From Candidatus Bathyarchaeia archaeon (lineage in GTDB: Archaea > Thermoproteota > Bathyarchaeia > Bathyarchaeales > Bathycorpusculaceae), in contig CP166960.1 in the NCBI GenBank assembly GCA_041447175.1, positions 319,265 to 383,264 of the forward strand: a DNA stretch of 64,000 nucleotides, in the 5' to 3' direction. Below, in pieces: positions 40,694 to 50,298 of this stretch. The position numbers were made by a program, and so were the translations under genes. The notes beneath the pieces are model-generated. The model was not told the origin of the DNA. It ran no database searches and worked only from the letters and a program-made list of their open reading frames with translations. How positions within the stretch are numbered: the stretch's first letter is position 1; each line of letters opens with the position of its first letter.

Positions 40694-41692
40694 TTGAGAG
40701 TATCCGTATTGTCAGATACGCCTACCTTATCCGTAATAATCCCCTCCTATACAATGGATAGATATGACCAGTTATGTCGACTGTTGAAATGTATAAAAAA
40801 CCAGACTTTTGGTTCGATAGAAACAATAATTGTTGTGGAAAACTGCAGTTCCCTTTTTCAACATATCTGCAAATTCATTGAACAAGAACATCTGTCAGCC
40901 GTTAGAATTATACAAACGTACACCGAAATTGGTTCTTCATTTCAGGTTAACTTAGGTGTGAGTAAAGCAAAGGGTGACATAATTGCCTTCCTTCATGATG
41001 ATACACTTGTTCCCGAATGTTGGGCGGAAAATTTGGTCGCTGATTACTCTGAAGACGACAACATCATCGGAGTAACTGGACCAATTGTTCCAAGTGGACG
41101 TATGCCTGAGTGGTTCCCTGAAGAATTCGATTGGATAATTGGCTGTAACCGTTATTTTGTCAGTATGATAAAAGAAAAAAAGGGCGTGCGAAGTATCAGT
41201 GGCTCGAATGCGTCTTTTAGAAAAAAACTTTTCCAAGCTGTAGGCGGTTTATCCATAACTTTGGGGCCTCTAAGTAAAATCAAAAGCCGTTGGTGTGAGA
41301 TAGGTGAAGAAACTGAATTATGCCTGAGATTAAGCCGCCGTTTTGACGGATACATCCTTTATGACCCTGAGGTTGTGGTTTACCATGATATACCCCAAGA
41401 AAACCTGAAGTGTCGATTCATAGCACGAATGTCTTTTCAAGGCGGTCGCACTAAGGGCAGCCTAAAAAAGTTTTACTCTGCTAACAATAAATTGCTTGCG
41501 CCTGAAAAAGAGATCTTTACCAAGCTTTGGGTAACTGTAATACCCGAAATGAGCAAACAAATATTCACGGACCCCACAACAAACCTGCGTAAAACTTCGG
41601 TAATTTTTTTTTCTTTAAGTTTCATCGCTTTTGGTTACTTACTGGGTTATTTGGCTCCTTCATCCCTAATATCAAAAGATTGGTACTTATGA
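40694..41692 (+). CDS. Family 2 glycosyltransferase with C-terminal membrane helix
   Basis: A 332-residue protein from TTG 40694. TLSVIIPSYTMDRYDQLCRLLKCI starts the GT-A fold, FLHDDT is the metal-binding DxD-type site, GSNASFRKKLFQAVGG and EETELCLRLSRR form the acceptor/catalytic ED region. A hydrophobic segment near residues 307-325 anchors it in the membrane. It probably extends the lipid-linked glycan from the cytoplasmic side. Confidence 0.87.
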   Translation: MRVSVLSDTPTLSVIIPSYTMDRYDQLCRLLKCIKNQTFGSIETIIVVENCSSLFQHICKFIEQEHLSAVRIIQTYTEIGSSFQVNLGVSKAKGDIIAFLHDDTLVPECWAENLVADYSEDDNIIGVTGPIVPSGRMPEWFPEEFDWIIGCNRYFVSMIKEKKGVRSISGSNASFRKKLFQAVGGLSITLGPLSKIKSRWCEIGEETELCLRLSRRFDGYILYDPEVVVYHDIPQENLKCRFIARMSFQGGRTKGSLKKFYSANNKLLAPEKEIFTKLWVTVIPEMSKQIFTDPTTNLRKTSVIFFSLSFIAFGYLLGYLAPSSLISKDWYL

Positions 41693-42777
41693 AAAACCAA
41701 TTGCGAGTGTTAGTAGTTGGCTGCGGCTTTGTTTCTACAATGCTTCACCTCCCACTTTTGACCAACTTCAAGGACGTGAGTGTGGCGGGAATTTGTGAAT
41801 TAGACGATGCAAAAGGAATAGACGCCTGCGCCAGGTTTCATGTGAAAAACCGGTACACTGATTTTAAGAAAGCAATTGCTGAAGTAAAACCTGATTTAGT
41901 TGACATCTGCACACCGCCAAAATCTCATGCACCGCTTGCTACGTTAGCTATTGAAAACCAGATTCCATGTGTTATAGAAAAACCTTTGACTTCTACATTG
42001 GAAGAAGCGGATGAACTAATTCGGCTTTCAAATAAAAATGATGTTCCCATTTTTCCAATGCACACTTACTCATATCTGCCTTGTTTTAGAAGAGCCAAGA
42101 AAATGTTTGAGGCAGGCACCGTAGGTGACCTTGTGTCGGTGGAAACAAAGTATTTGGTGAATTTTCGGAGAGAACGATACGTTCAATCCAATCACTGGGT
42201 TCATGGTTTGCCGGCGGGGATTCTGTTTAGCGAGATCACTCCACATTTGGTCATGATGTTACTGGACTATTTAGATAAACCTGAGAGTATAGAGTTTTCT
42301 ATGAAGAAGCTGTCTGATGTTTCTTATGTAACCGCTGACGAACTTCATGCGATTTTAACGTCAGCTAACCGGATAGGTTTGTTGGGTTTGTCGTACAATT
42401 CACCTATTGCTAGCCATAGGTTGACAATTATTGGAAAGAAAGGCGTCATTGATGCGGAAAGTTGCACCCAAACCGTAGTTCTCCATAAAGCAGCTGACAT
42501 GATTCTGGGACCTACTGCCCGAGCAAAATGGTTTGTAGCAGATAGTCTTCAGAGGTCAAGCAGCTTTGGGTCAGTGGCTTTTAATGCATTGGTGGGTAGA
42601 TATAAAATGTTGTCTGAGGGTCACCGTTTTCTCCTGCGTGCTTGCATTAGCCACCTCAACGATAACGCCCCTTTTCCTGTAGAGCTTGAAAAATGCAAAG
42701 AAGTAGTCAGGATATTGGAGCTTCTGACAAGTTCTGCCCAGTCTACTACACAAAAAGCAGTAGCTATCCAACAGTGA
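41689..42777 (+). CDS. Gfo/Idh/MocA-family oxidoreductase
   Basis: Started at ATG 41689 (TTG 41680 is possible), overlapping the previous gene by 4 nt. The 362-residue product has VLVVGCGFVSTMLHLPLL, VIEKPLTSTLEEADELI and SEITPHLVMMLLDYL (catalytic His). The third of this family in the cluster and clearly distinct from the other two; a long C-terminal helical part (KAADMILGPTARAKW...) is unusual. Possibly makes a modified sugar added by the adjacent transferases. Confidence 0.85.
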   Translation: MKNQLRVLVVGCGFVSTMLHLPLLTNFKDVSVAGICELDDAKGIDACARFHVKNRYTDFKKAIAEVKPDLVDICTPPKSHAPLATLAIENQIPCVIEKPLTSTLEEADELIRLSNKNDVPIFPMHTYSYLPCFRRAKKMFEAGTVGDLVSVETKYLVNFRRERYVQSNHWVHGLPAGILFSEITPHLVMMLLDYLDKPESIEFSMKKLSDVSYVTADELHAILTSANRIGLLGLSYNSPIASHRLTIIGKKGVIDAESCTQTVVLHKAADMILGPTARAKWFVADSLQRSSSFGSVAFNALVGRYKMLSEGHRFLLRACISHLNDNAPFPVELEKCKEVVRILELLTSSAQSTTQKAVAIQQ

Positions 42778-43940
42778 TGAAGAAACCTGACGTTTGTGTA
42801 GTTACTGTACCCACTTTAGCTTTTAACGAAAAGGTGGGACTCGACAATTTCATCCGCCTCTTGCTTCCCTCATGCAACGAGATTTTTGTTATAACTGGTG
42901 AAGGATTCCAAAATTTCTATGGTGAAAAAGTTGTCCTCACAAAACTTCCTGTATTTAAAGGTACATCTGCTCCATCAAAAGTAATGCATAAACTGGTTGA
43001 TCAAATCTATGAAGCTGTCTGCTTAGTGAAGTTGTCAAAAAAGTTTTCCTTGGTCCTTTTTCATGCGGGTGTCATATTCAATCAGATACCTATCGTGGTT
43101 GCTAAATTGCTTCGAAAACGGGTTGTTGTCTATCAGTTTGGGGGTAATTATCTGCTTGAACAACGTTTATCCGCTATCAAACGTTGGGAACGAGTAGTTA
43201 AGCCGATGAGTGCCGCTTTGTCTCGCGTCAATTATCCTTTAGCAGATGTAATTATCTGTGAAGGTCGTACGAATTTAATGAAGTGGGACCAGCTTGAGCG
43301 TTATCAAGAGAAGATAGCTTGGCTTGTGGCACGAGATGTTGATTTTTCGCGTTATAGAATAATAATCCCTCCCAATGAACGTCTCAATTTGATAGGTTAT
43401 TTTGGGCGTTTAGACCCTAAAAAGGGCATACTGAATTTTATTCGGGCAATGCCTTCTGTTTTGGAGAAAAAACCCGATGTTCAATTCGTAATAGCTGGCA
43501 CTGGACCTATTCAACAAGCAGTTGAACGTGAGATTACAACTTTAAAGGTAAATCGTCATGTGCAATTGTTGGGTTTCGTTGCGGATGAAGATATCCCCAA
43601 CTTACTTAACAAGCTTAAAGTGGTTGTTGTGCCGACTTACGATGACGGTATTCCAGAGGTTATGAAAGAAGCTATGGCCTGTGGAACAGTTGTAGTTGCC
43701 ACTTCCGTGGGTGGAATCCCTGACATAGTGAAAGATGGCGTCAATGCTTTTTTGATCCGAGAAAACAGTGCTCATGGTGTGGCAATAGCTATTTTAAAAG
43801 CGATAAATTCACCTAAACTCTATGATGTTGCAATTCAAGGGCGTTACCTTATCCAGGAGATCTATGGGAACGAAAAAATGGTGCAGCGTTATAGCGCTAT
43901 GATAGCAAAATCCTTCAAGTTTAACCTCTGTGATTCGTGA
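42777..43940 (+). CDS. Family 4 glycosyltransferase
   Basis: Start at ATG 42777, sharing its A with the previous TGA; earlier in-frame codons lie in the coding region of that gene. The 387-residue GT-B protein has LIGYFGRLDPKKGILNFIRAMPSVL, VIAGTGPIQQAVE, VQLLGFVADEDIPNLLNKLKVVVVPTYDDGIPEVMKEAMACGTVVVATSVGGIPDIVKDGVNAFLI, all hallmarks of GT4 retaining enzymes (E-x7-E is PEVMKEAMA). Sugar and linkage cannot be told. Confidence 0.92.
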   Translation: MKKPDVCVVTVPTLAFNEKVGLDNFIRLLLPSCNEIFVITGEGFQNFYGEKVVLTKLPVFKGTSAPSKVMHKLVDQIYEAVCLVKLSKKFSLVLFHAGVIFNQIPIVVAKLLRKRVVVYQFGGNYLLEQRLSAIKRWERVVKPMSAALSRVNYPLADVIICEGRTNLMKWDQLERYQEKIAWLVARDVDFSRYRIIIPPNERLNLIGYFGRLDPKKGILNFIRAMPSVLEKKPDVQFVIAGTGPIQQAVEREITTLKVNRHVQLLGFVADEDIPNLLNKLKVVVVPTYDDGIPEVMKEAMACGTVVVATSVGGIPDIVKDGVNAFLIRENSAHGVAIAILKAINSPKLYDVAIQGRYLIQEIYGNEKMVQRYSAMIAKSFKFNLCDS

Positions 43941-43993
43941 TTGCTTTTCCAGATCAGCATTAGTAACAACCAATATCCTAAAGGTTGTAGAAA

Positions 43994-44695
43994 ATGTTAG
44001 ATTGGACAACAAAGTATGCACGCTCCCCTTGTAATGACCCGGAAAAATCCTTACGATTCATTAAGATCATGGAGTTGCTTCAAGGAACTCTCTGTACTGC
44101 TGAACCATTAAAGATACTTGACCTAAGTACAGGTCTTGGTATGCTGCCCGTTATGATTAGAAAACGTGCCAAAAACCACGTGATCACTGCCTGCGATGTT
44201 CAACTAAAAAACGACGTTAAACTGCAGTTGTCTTCACAAAACATTGAAGCCATTGAAGGTGTAAAGTTTACTCCTGATGCGCCTCTTCCATTTCAGGATT
44301 CCTTCTTTGATGTAGTCATATTCACCGACGCTCTTGAACACATAATTGACGACCCTGAGCATGTTTTTTCCGAAATTCACCGGATACTCAAGAATGGAGG
44401 TAGTTTAATTTTCACAACACCAAATTTTGCACATATAGTTTCTCGGTTTAAATGCATGTTTGGAAAACAAACACAAGATTTTTTGTCTGAGGATAAGCAT
44501 TTTCGCATGTACACCATTGACGAGTTGTTGACCATCTTAAAAGACGGGTATATTGTGAAACATGCTAAATTCGTCAACACCGTTGAATCTTGGCGTTTTG
44601 TTGGCGTCTCCAAACTTGCTTATTACTTTTATTGGCTTACCCTGTTTAGGTCATCGTTTAAGTCTACACTAGTTATCTTGGCTCAGAAAACTTAA
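43994..44695 (+). CDS. Class I SAM-dependent methyltransferase
   Basis: A 233-residue protein with motif I ILDLSTGLGMLPVMI, DVQLKND after strand 2, FFDVVIFTDALEHIIDDPEHVFSEIHRILKNGGSLIFTTPNFAHIVSRF typical of methyltransferase type 11. Enzymes of this sort often methylate glycans or glycolipids. The C-terminal hydrophobic stretch (LAYYFYWLTLFR) may associate with the membrane. The degraded gene at 49724-50276 is a relative. Confidence 0.87.
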   Translation: MLDWTTKYARSPCNDPEKSLRFIKIMELLQGTLCTAEPLKILDLSTGLGMLPVMIRKRAKNHVITACDVQLKNDVKLQLSSQNIEAIEGVKFTPDAPLPFQDSFFDVVIFTDALEHIIDDPEHVFSEIHRILKNGGSLIFTTPNFAHIVSRFKCMFGKQTQDFLSEDKHFRMYTIDELLTILKDGYIVKHAKFVNTVESWRFVGVSKLAYYFYWLTLFRSSFKSTLVILAQKT

Positions 44696-44696
44696 C

Positions 44697-46502
44697 GTGG
44701 TCTTTTTGTATATCAACTTCGAAAAAACTGATGTAGCCTTCAGTCTTTTTGGTGTTTTTCTGTTCGCAGTTGCCTTAGTCACAGTCTCTATGATGTCTCT
44801 CGCTTCAGGCTATGAAATAGATCTTTATGCAGCCTTTCCTTTGTTCTTCTGGTTTGTTCTCGGAGCCGTTTACTTGTTTAGCTTACTTCTTGTTTTGCGT
44901 CGGGTCTTCTTTGATGTGAAAAACCGTTGTTGGGTTATTGGAGTGCTTTTGATTATTTGCGTAAATAGTCTCATCCTAATATTGCCAGTCCTGAGAGGTT
45001 ATTATTTTTATGGAATAACAGATTCTGCACAATTCTTTGGTCTAACAAAAGATATTCAAACTTACAGTAACATTAGTTCCGATTTGTCATTACTGCCCCT
45101 TAACACATATGAGCCTTTTTCTAATCTTTACCCGGGTTTCTCAATCCTGTTTGTTTCTGTCGGTTACCTAACAAGTTTAGATATTCGTTTAATATCCATG
45201 TTTGCTCCCTGTTTCTTTTTTATGTTTTATCAACTTGGACTTTTCGTTTTAGCCCAAAGCGTCACAAACAGTTTCCGAAAAGCTTTGCTTACTCTTGCTT
45301 TTTCCTTTCCCCTTTTATTCCTTTATCTTCAATCGATGTGTACTCCAACTGTTCTTCTTTTTCTCTACTCCCCATTTGTTGTCTTTATTGTGTACCGGTT
45401 ATTGACTGCCAAAAGTAACAGTTTCAGTTGGCTTCTTTTGATAGTTCCTGTTCTTTTGAGTCTTCCAATTGCGCATCCAGTTGATGTATTTTCAATTGCG
45501 ATACTGTTATTAGGAATTACTTTAATTCAACACTTTTATGCTAACAAAATCGGGCATGCATGGTACATCTTTCTTATTTTGTCCATCGTCTGGTTTATAT
45601 GGACTACCGTTGTCGGAGTCTTTTCACAAGGTGTCAATAGTCTTATCCAAAGAACATCCATCGGTGAATTATCTACATATATCGAGGTTGCAGAACAGGC
45701 AAATGCTGGTGCCTTTGATTTAGTTGAGCGGTTTTTGATAGGTTTTGGTCAAGAAGCAGAGTACATTGCCCTCTCAGGGGTTATAATAATCCTTGTTATA
45801 AGTTCACGCCGGAAAAAAATAAGTTTCGAGTACTTTTTTCCTATGTTGATTCTTATTGTTTTTCTTCTGCTGTTACCCGTCTTTGAGTTTATTCCGTCAA
45901 TTGGTTCTTTTCGGCGAATGCTCTTTTATGCTGTCTTAGGGGCAACTTTGCTTAACGGCTTTTATTGTTACGATTGTTTTACTCGGGTACGTTTCAAAAA
46001 ATTCTCCGTTCCATTCCTTACGATAGTTATCTTCGGGGCGCTATTGTTGGGGCTGTTCAATGTACACGCGTCTCCACTTACACGACAATACAATCAACAG
46101 ATAACCTCAATGGATGTTGTAGGTTTTAGCTGGTTTACCACTTATAATAATGGTCAGAGCCAAATATGTCAAATTCGAGTCATGCAATATGCTCTCTCCT
46201 CAATCAGTACAGGTATCCGAGAAACACCTAGAAACATCAGGTGGGGCACAAATGATCAATATCAGGCTCCTGATCATTTCGGATATGGCACATACGATCA
46301 ATATGGCAATAATTTTAGTGATGACACATACTTTTTAACTAACAAGTTGGACAGGCTTCTTTTACCAGTCGTGTTTGCAGATTATCAATCTTCATGGCGC
46401 TGGAACGATTTAGACTGGCAAAATCTGCTTGATGACCCAAGTGTTTTGCGAGTTTATGATAATTCTGAATTTACCGTTAGTTACGTGAAAGGTTCAGGTT
46501 AA
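44697..46502 (+). CDS. Polytopic membrane protein, GT-C-like candidate, 601 aa
   Basis: GTG 44697 starts a 601-residue protein with about twelve to fourteen hydrophobic helices up to about residue 465 and a C-terminal soluble part (about 130 residues) on the outer side. The first long loop contains YYFYGITDSAQFFGLTKDIQTY, with an Asp in the position of the first-loop acidic residue of GT-C glycosyltransferases. The topology and its place in the glycan cluster suggest a polyprenyl-phosphate-sugar-dependent transferase or a polymerase; a pure guess from shape. No named family is recognised. Confidence 0.65.
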   Translation: MVFLYINFEKTDVAFSLFGVFLFAVALVTVSMMSLASGYEIDLYAAFPLFFWFVLGAVYLFSLLLVLRRVFFDVKNRCWVIGVLLIICVNSLILILPVLRGYYFYGITDSAQFFGLTKDIQTYSNISSDLSLLPLNTYEPFSNLYPGFSILFVSVGYLTSLDIRLISMFAPCFFFMFYQLGLFVLAQSVTNSFRKALLTLAFSFPLLFLYLQSMCTPTVLLFLYSPFVVFIVYRLLTAKSNSFSWLLLIVPVLLSLPIAHPVDVFSIAILLLGITLIQHFYANKIGHAWYIFLILSIVWFIWTTVVGVFSQGVNSLIQRTSIGELSTYIEVAEQANAGAFDLVERFLIGFGQEAEYIALSGVIIILVISSRRKKISFEYFFPMLILIVFLLLLPVFEFIPSIGSFRRMLFYAVLGATLLNGFYCYDCFTRVRFKKFSVPFLTIVIFGALLLGLFNVHASPLTRQYNQQITSMDVVGFSWFTTYNNGQSQICQIRVMQYALSSISTGIRETPRNIRWGTNDQYQAPDHFGYGTYDQYGNNFSDDTYFLTNKLDRLLLPVVFADYQSSWRWNDLDWQNLLDDPSVLRVYDNSEFTVSYVKGSG

Positions 46503-46561
46503 AACAAATCAGACCAAATCTGAGATTACTCGTTGGCAAAAGTTATTCGTAAGCTGGTTTA

Positions 46562-47869
46562 ATGCCGAAGAAGATTCTCTTCCTTAACGTAACCGGGTCA
46601 TCTAACAAAGGCGACATGGCGGTTGTCATTGGTCACATTATGGGAATAAAGCATTATTTGCCCGATGCTGAAATTACTCTTCTAAGTGGAAACGTTGAAG
46701 TCGATAAATTTTATGAAACTTTTGGGGTCAAAGTATGTCCACATCCTTGGTACACTCGACAAAGGAAATTATGGAAAGACGGTTGGCGAAAACAGCTTCT
46801 AGAAACGAACAGTTTTCTTAGCGGGTTGCCCAAGTTTTTTAGTTTTTTACTCTCTTTGTCGAAACTATCATCCGCTTTATTGTATCCCCTGCGTAAAAAA
46901 GAGTCTCCTTTTCAAGATTTTGATGTCGTGTTGGATACGATACCTGATCGATTAAACGAATCTTTTCATGGTTTTGTTGAATGTGGTGCTGTTCTGTTCG
47001 TGATTTTCATGGCTGAAAAAACCATAAAGAAACCCATACTGGTGGGGCCTTCCTCTATAGGTTCAATTAACTCTCCTGTGCTCAAGTTTTTAACACGCTT
47101 GGTTTTGAATAATGTTTATGTAGTTGCAACTCGAGATCAAAGAAGTTTTTGTTACGTTAAAAACTTGGGTATCAATAAGCCAAAAGTGTTATCTTTGAGT
47201 GATATGGCTTTTCTGTTGCCCTCTGCTTCTGAGGAAAAAATAATTTCGGTAGCTCAGGAAATTGGGCTTGATGTTAGAAACCATGCTTTTGTTGGTGTTG
47301 TGCCGCGGGTTTATGTTTGGCAAACGGTTACTCAGTATTATGATTTAGTGGCGCAGTTTATTGATTGGCTTGTCAGTCAATTTGGTGTTTACGTATGTTT
47401 GATACCTATGGAAACAGGTTTCGGTGTATACTGGAATGATGAAATAACGAATAAAGAAATCTACCAGCGGGTTCATCAAAAAAATGCTGTTCACATAATC
47501 CCCGGCAAATGTGACCCCACGGTAATTAAAGGGTTGATTGGTAACTTTGAATTTGTTGTCAGTTGGAAATTTCATGGTGCTCTGTTGCCTTCATCAGCTT
47601 TGGTTCCGACACTCGCGCTCTCCTATGGTGAAAAATACAATGAACTTTTCAGAAACCAACTTTGTCTGCCTGACCTTTTAATTGATGTTAGAGGCTATGG
47701 CCCAGACGCTCTGCTTTCTTTGCTGAAACGAAATTTCGAGAAAGCTTGGTTTAATAAAGAAGAGATTAAGCGTCGCCTGTCTTCAAGAGTTGAATGTTCT
47801 AAGGCTCTATCCTTATCCTATAGTAAAGTTGTTTGCGACATAGTAGAAAAATCTGAGAATAGACGCTGA
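46562..47869 (+). CDS. Polysaccharide pyruvyl-transferase-family protein
   Basis: A 435-residue protein. It opens with KKILFLNVTGSSNKGDMAVVIGHIMGIKHYLPDAEITLLS, the N-terminal signature of the PS_pyruv_trans family. Later VVATRDQRSFCYVKNLGI, SDMAFLLP and NFEFVVSWKFHGALLPSSALVPTLALSYGEKYNELF (with the His of SxxHxxI) complete it. The family adds ketal pyruvate to glycans. If so, the surface glycan would be acidic. There is a 59-nt gap from the previous gene. Confidence 0.85.
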   Translation: MPKKILFLNVTGSSNKGDMAVVIGHIMGIKHYLPDAEITLLSGNVEVDKFYETFGVKVCPHPWYTRQRKLWKDGWRKQLLETNSFLSGLPKFFSFLLSLSKLSSALLYPLRKKESPFQDFDVVLDTIPDRLNESFHGFVECGAVLFVIFMAEKTIKKPILVGPSSIGSINSPVLKFLTRLVLNNVYVVATRDQRSFCYVKNLGINKPKVLSLSDMAFLLPSASEEKIISVAQEIGLDVRNHAFVGVVPRVYVWQTVTQYYDLVAQFIDWLVSQFGVYVCLIPMETGFGVYWNDEITNKEIYQRVHQKNAVHIIPGKCDPTVIKGLIGNFEFVVSWKFHGALLPSSALVPTLALSYGEKYNELFRNQLCLPDLLIDVRGYGPDALLSLLKRNFEKAWFNKEEIKRRLSSRVECSKALSLSYSKVVCDIVEKSENRR

Positions 47870-47918
47870 TTCTTCTTTTGTTTGCAGTTGGTGCGTTGCT
47901 GGAGATATAGTGTAATTT

Positions 47919-49502
47919 TTGGCAAAGCTGTCAAAGATAACTGAAGAGTCAGCGCGGGGTGGTTTTTTCTTGTTTTCGGGGACTGCCCTTTCTTCGATAA
48001 TTTTGGCTGTTTCTGTGATTTTTTTAGGTCGATTTATGGGTCCAGAATTGTATGGGCAATTTAGTTTGGTTATAGTGGTTCCCACCTTTTTAATGCTTTT
48101 AACTGATTTAGGAATTAGTGCTGGTGTGACTAAATTTACTGCCAGTTTTCGTGAAGAAGGAAAAACGGCTGAGGTCGCAACAATAATTCGTCGCGGGATG
48201 CTTCTTAGGTTAGCAATAGGTGTGGCTCTTGCACTTCTAACGGTTATTTTTGCAGACTATTTTGCCTTGCTGATAAACAGGCCTGAACTCAGCGTTTACA
48301 TACAGTTGGTTGCGTTCTCTGTGGTTTTTCATGTGGTGTACAGCACTGCTAATTCGGCATTTGTAGGTTTAGATAGGTCGGAGTATTCTGCGTTAATCAC
48401 GAATGTGCAGGCGTTGTCTAGGGCGTCTCTTCAGATTGGCTTAGTTCTGTTTGGCTTTAGTATAACAGGGGCACTGATTGGTTATGTCGGCGGTTTGCTG
48501 GTTGCATCAGTCCTCGGGGTTTTCCTGTTGGTTAGGTTTTTCAAACATGTTGGGCGGGGGACAACTGTGGGGCAGCACCGTTTTTCTGAGACGTTCAAGA
48601 AACTGTTTCGTTTTGGTATGCCTGTTTATGCTTCCGTTGTTTTGGTTGGTTTGTTTCCCCTTTTTCAGCAAGTTGTTCTCGCTTTTTTTTCTTCCGATGC
48701 GGCTATCGGTAACTTTAGAGCAGCCTATAATTTTGCGTCACTGTTACTGATTATACTCACCTCAATTTCCACCGCTCTTCTGCCTGCTTTTTCCAAATTG
48801 GAATCATCTCCCGAATTAGTCAACATGTTCTTCAAAAGAGTAACAAAATATACTTGCCTCATAATAGTCCCTTCTATAATCTTCTTAATTTTATTTTCAA
48901 CCCCGATTGTGGAGTTAATCTATGGAACTGAGTATCATTCTGCTCCTTTCTTTTTGTCTTTGAGTTGCTTGCCCTATCTTCTTGTTGGTATAGGTTATCT
49001 AACTTTGAATAGTCTCTTCACTGGGTTAGGTAAAACAACTTGGCTTTTGAAAGTGACTCTGCTCAATTTCATTTTTCTTCTTTGTTTATCTCCCATTCTC
49101 GCTCAAGCCTTTGATGTAACTGGCGTCATAATTGCAAATTTAATATCCAGTATAGTTGCCTCAATATATTCGTTGCATGTTGGATTGCGTTATCTTAAAA
49201 TAAGCTTTGATGTGAGAATGCTCCTAAAAATCTATACAGTTGCTACTTTTTCTACTTTTCCTGTGCTTACTTTCAATTTCTTTTTCCCCTTAAGCTCGTT
49301 ATTTGCATTGGTTTTTGGACTGTTAATTTATTTCGCAGTTTTTGTTAGCCTCATGCCTTTGACTAGGATTGTAAATAGAAGTGAACTTGCAGAAATGTCG
49401 CGGATAATTGGAGATTTGCCTTTGATTAGTTTTATTGCCAAGAAACTTTTTGGTTATCAAAAGAGGTTATTGGTTTGGGCTGAATTTCACCTCCATGATT
49501 AA
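47919..49502 (+). CDS. Polysaccharide/lipid-linked oligosaccharide flippase (Wzx/MATE type)
   Basis: A 527-residue protein from TTG 47919 with about fourteen membrane helices, the layout of Wzx-like flippases in the MOP superfamily. ITEESARGGFFLFSGTALSSIILAVSVIFLGRFMGPELYGQFSLV is the typical N-terminus, and GLDRSEYSALITNVQALSRASLQIGLVLFG and FNFASLLLIILTSISTALLPAFSKLE follow the family pattern. It would turn the lipid-linked glycan outwards. The last intact gene of the cluster. Confidence 0.9.
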   Translation: MAKLSKITEESARGGFFLFSGTALSSIILAVSVIFLGRFMGPELYGQFSLVIVVPTFLMLLTDLGISAGVTKFTASFREEGKTAEVATIIRRGMLLRLAIGVALALLTVIFADYFALLINRPELSVYIQLVAFSVVFHVVYSTANSAFVGLDRSEYSALITNVQALSRASLQIGLVLFGFSITGALIGYVGGLLVASVLGVFLLVRFFKHVGRGTTVGQHRFSETFKKLFRFGMPVYASVVLVGLFPLFQQVVLAFFSSDAAIGNFRAAYNFASLLLIILTSISTALLPAFSKLESSPELVNMFFKRVTKYTCLIIVPSIIFLILFSTPIVELIYGTEYHSAPFFLSLSCLPYLLVGIGYLTLNSLFTGLGKTTWLLKVTLLNFIFLLCLSPILAQAFDVTGVIIANLISSIVASIYSLHVGLRYLKISFDVRMLLKIYTVATFSTFPVLTFNFFFPLSSLFALVFGLLIYFAVFVSLMPLTRIVNRSELAEMSRIIGDLPLISFIAKKLFGYQKRLLVWAEFHLHD

Positions 49503-49723
49503 TGCATGTACTTTGTAGAATGCTGAGTTGATTTGTATGTGGCGTGTGCTGAAGTGGAAGCTGATTCCAACCGCAACTATTATTTTAGTTAACTCTTGAA
49601 CTGCTAATATGCATTTGATCCTCTGTGGCGGTAGAACATTATGCTCGAGACATGGGTTCCCTCTTCCCTACACTACGACATCTGCCATTTTGTTCGCAAC
49701 CATAACGTTAGTCTAATGCCGTA

Positions 49724-50276
49724 AAAGTTCAAACCCGCCAGCTAGAGGTCTACGGTACCGATGCCTCTGAAAAGCTTTTGGAGCACACTTGCCCAGCAAC
49801 ATAACTGGAATAAAGGCTAACCTGAACCGTGACCAACTTCCTTTTGATGATTGCTTCTTTGATTTTGTGTCCGCTACGGAGGTTATTGAACATTTATGGA
49901 ATACTGACCAGTTCATCAAAGAATGTTATCGGGTTCTAAAACCAAGAGGGTATTTTCTTATATCTACTCCTAATTTAGCAAGCTGGATCAATGGCTTCTA
50001 TTGTTTGCAGGTTTTCAGCCCCTTACACTGAACCTTCTGGTTCGATTTAACCTTGGTTTGCCATCTAAGCAAAAATATAGAGCTAAATATAGTGGGCACA
50101 TTAATCTGTTTACGGTTCGTGCATTGATAGACATATTATCTTTCTACAATTTCAAAATCTTGGACAAGGCTGGTAGCCACATTAAATACAACGTTTCAGT
50201 AATGACGCTCTTTGATAGATTGTTTTACAAAAATGTAGACCTTTCCTCTGCCATTCTAATTCTCTGTCAAAAATAG
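49724..50276 (+). pseudogene. Degraded SAM-dependent methyltransferase
   Basis: Pieces of one methyltransferase lie in three frames. First LEVYGTDASEKLLEHT (to about 49788). Then, after a one-base shift, NITGIKANLNRDQLPFDDCFFDFVSATEVIEHLWNTDQFIKECYRVLKPRGYFLISTPN (to about 50008). Then, after a second shift near 50005-50015, FQPLTLNLLVRFNLGLPSKQKYRAKYSGHINLFTVRALIDIL up to TAG 50274-50276. The SAM-binding motif I and the N-terminus are missing. It is similar in type to the intact methyltransferase at 43994. The upstream 220 nt hold nothing readable. Confidence 0.7.
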
Positions 50277-50298
50277 TATTTAGCTGTTTTTTAGTCAG

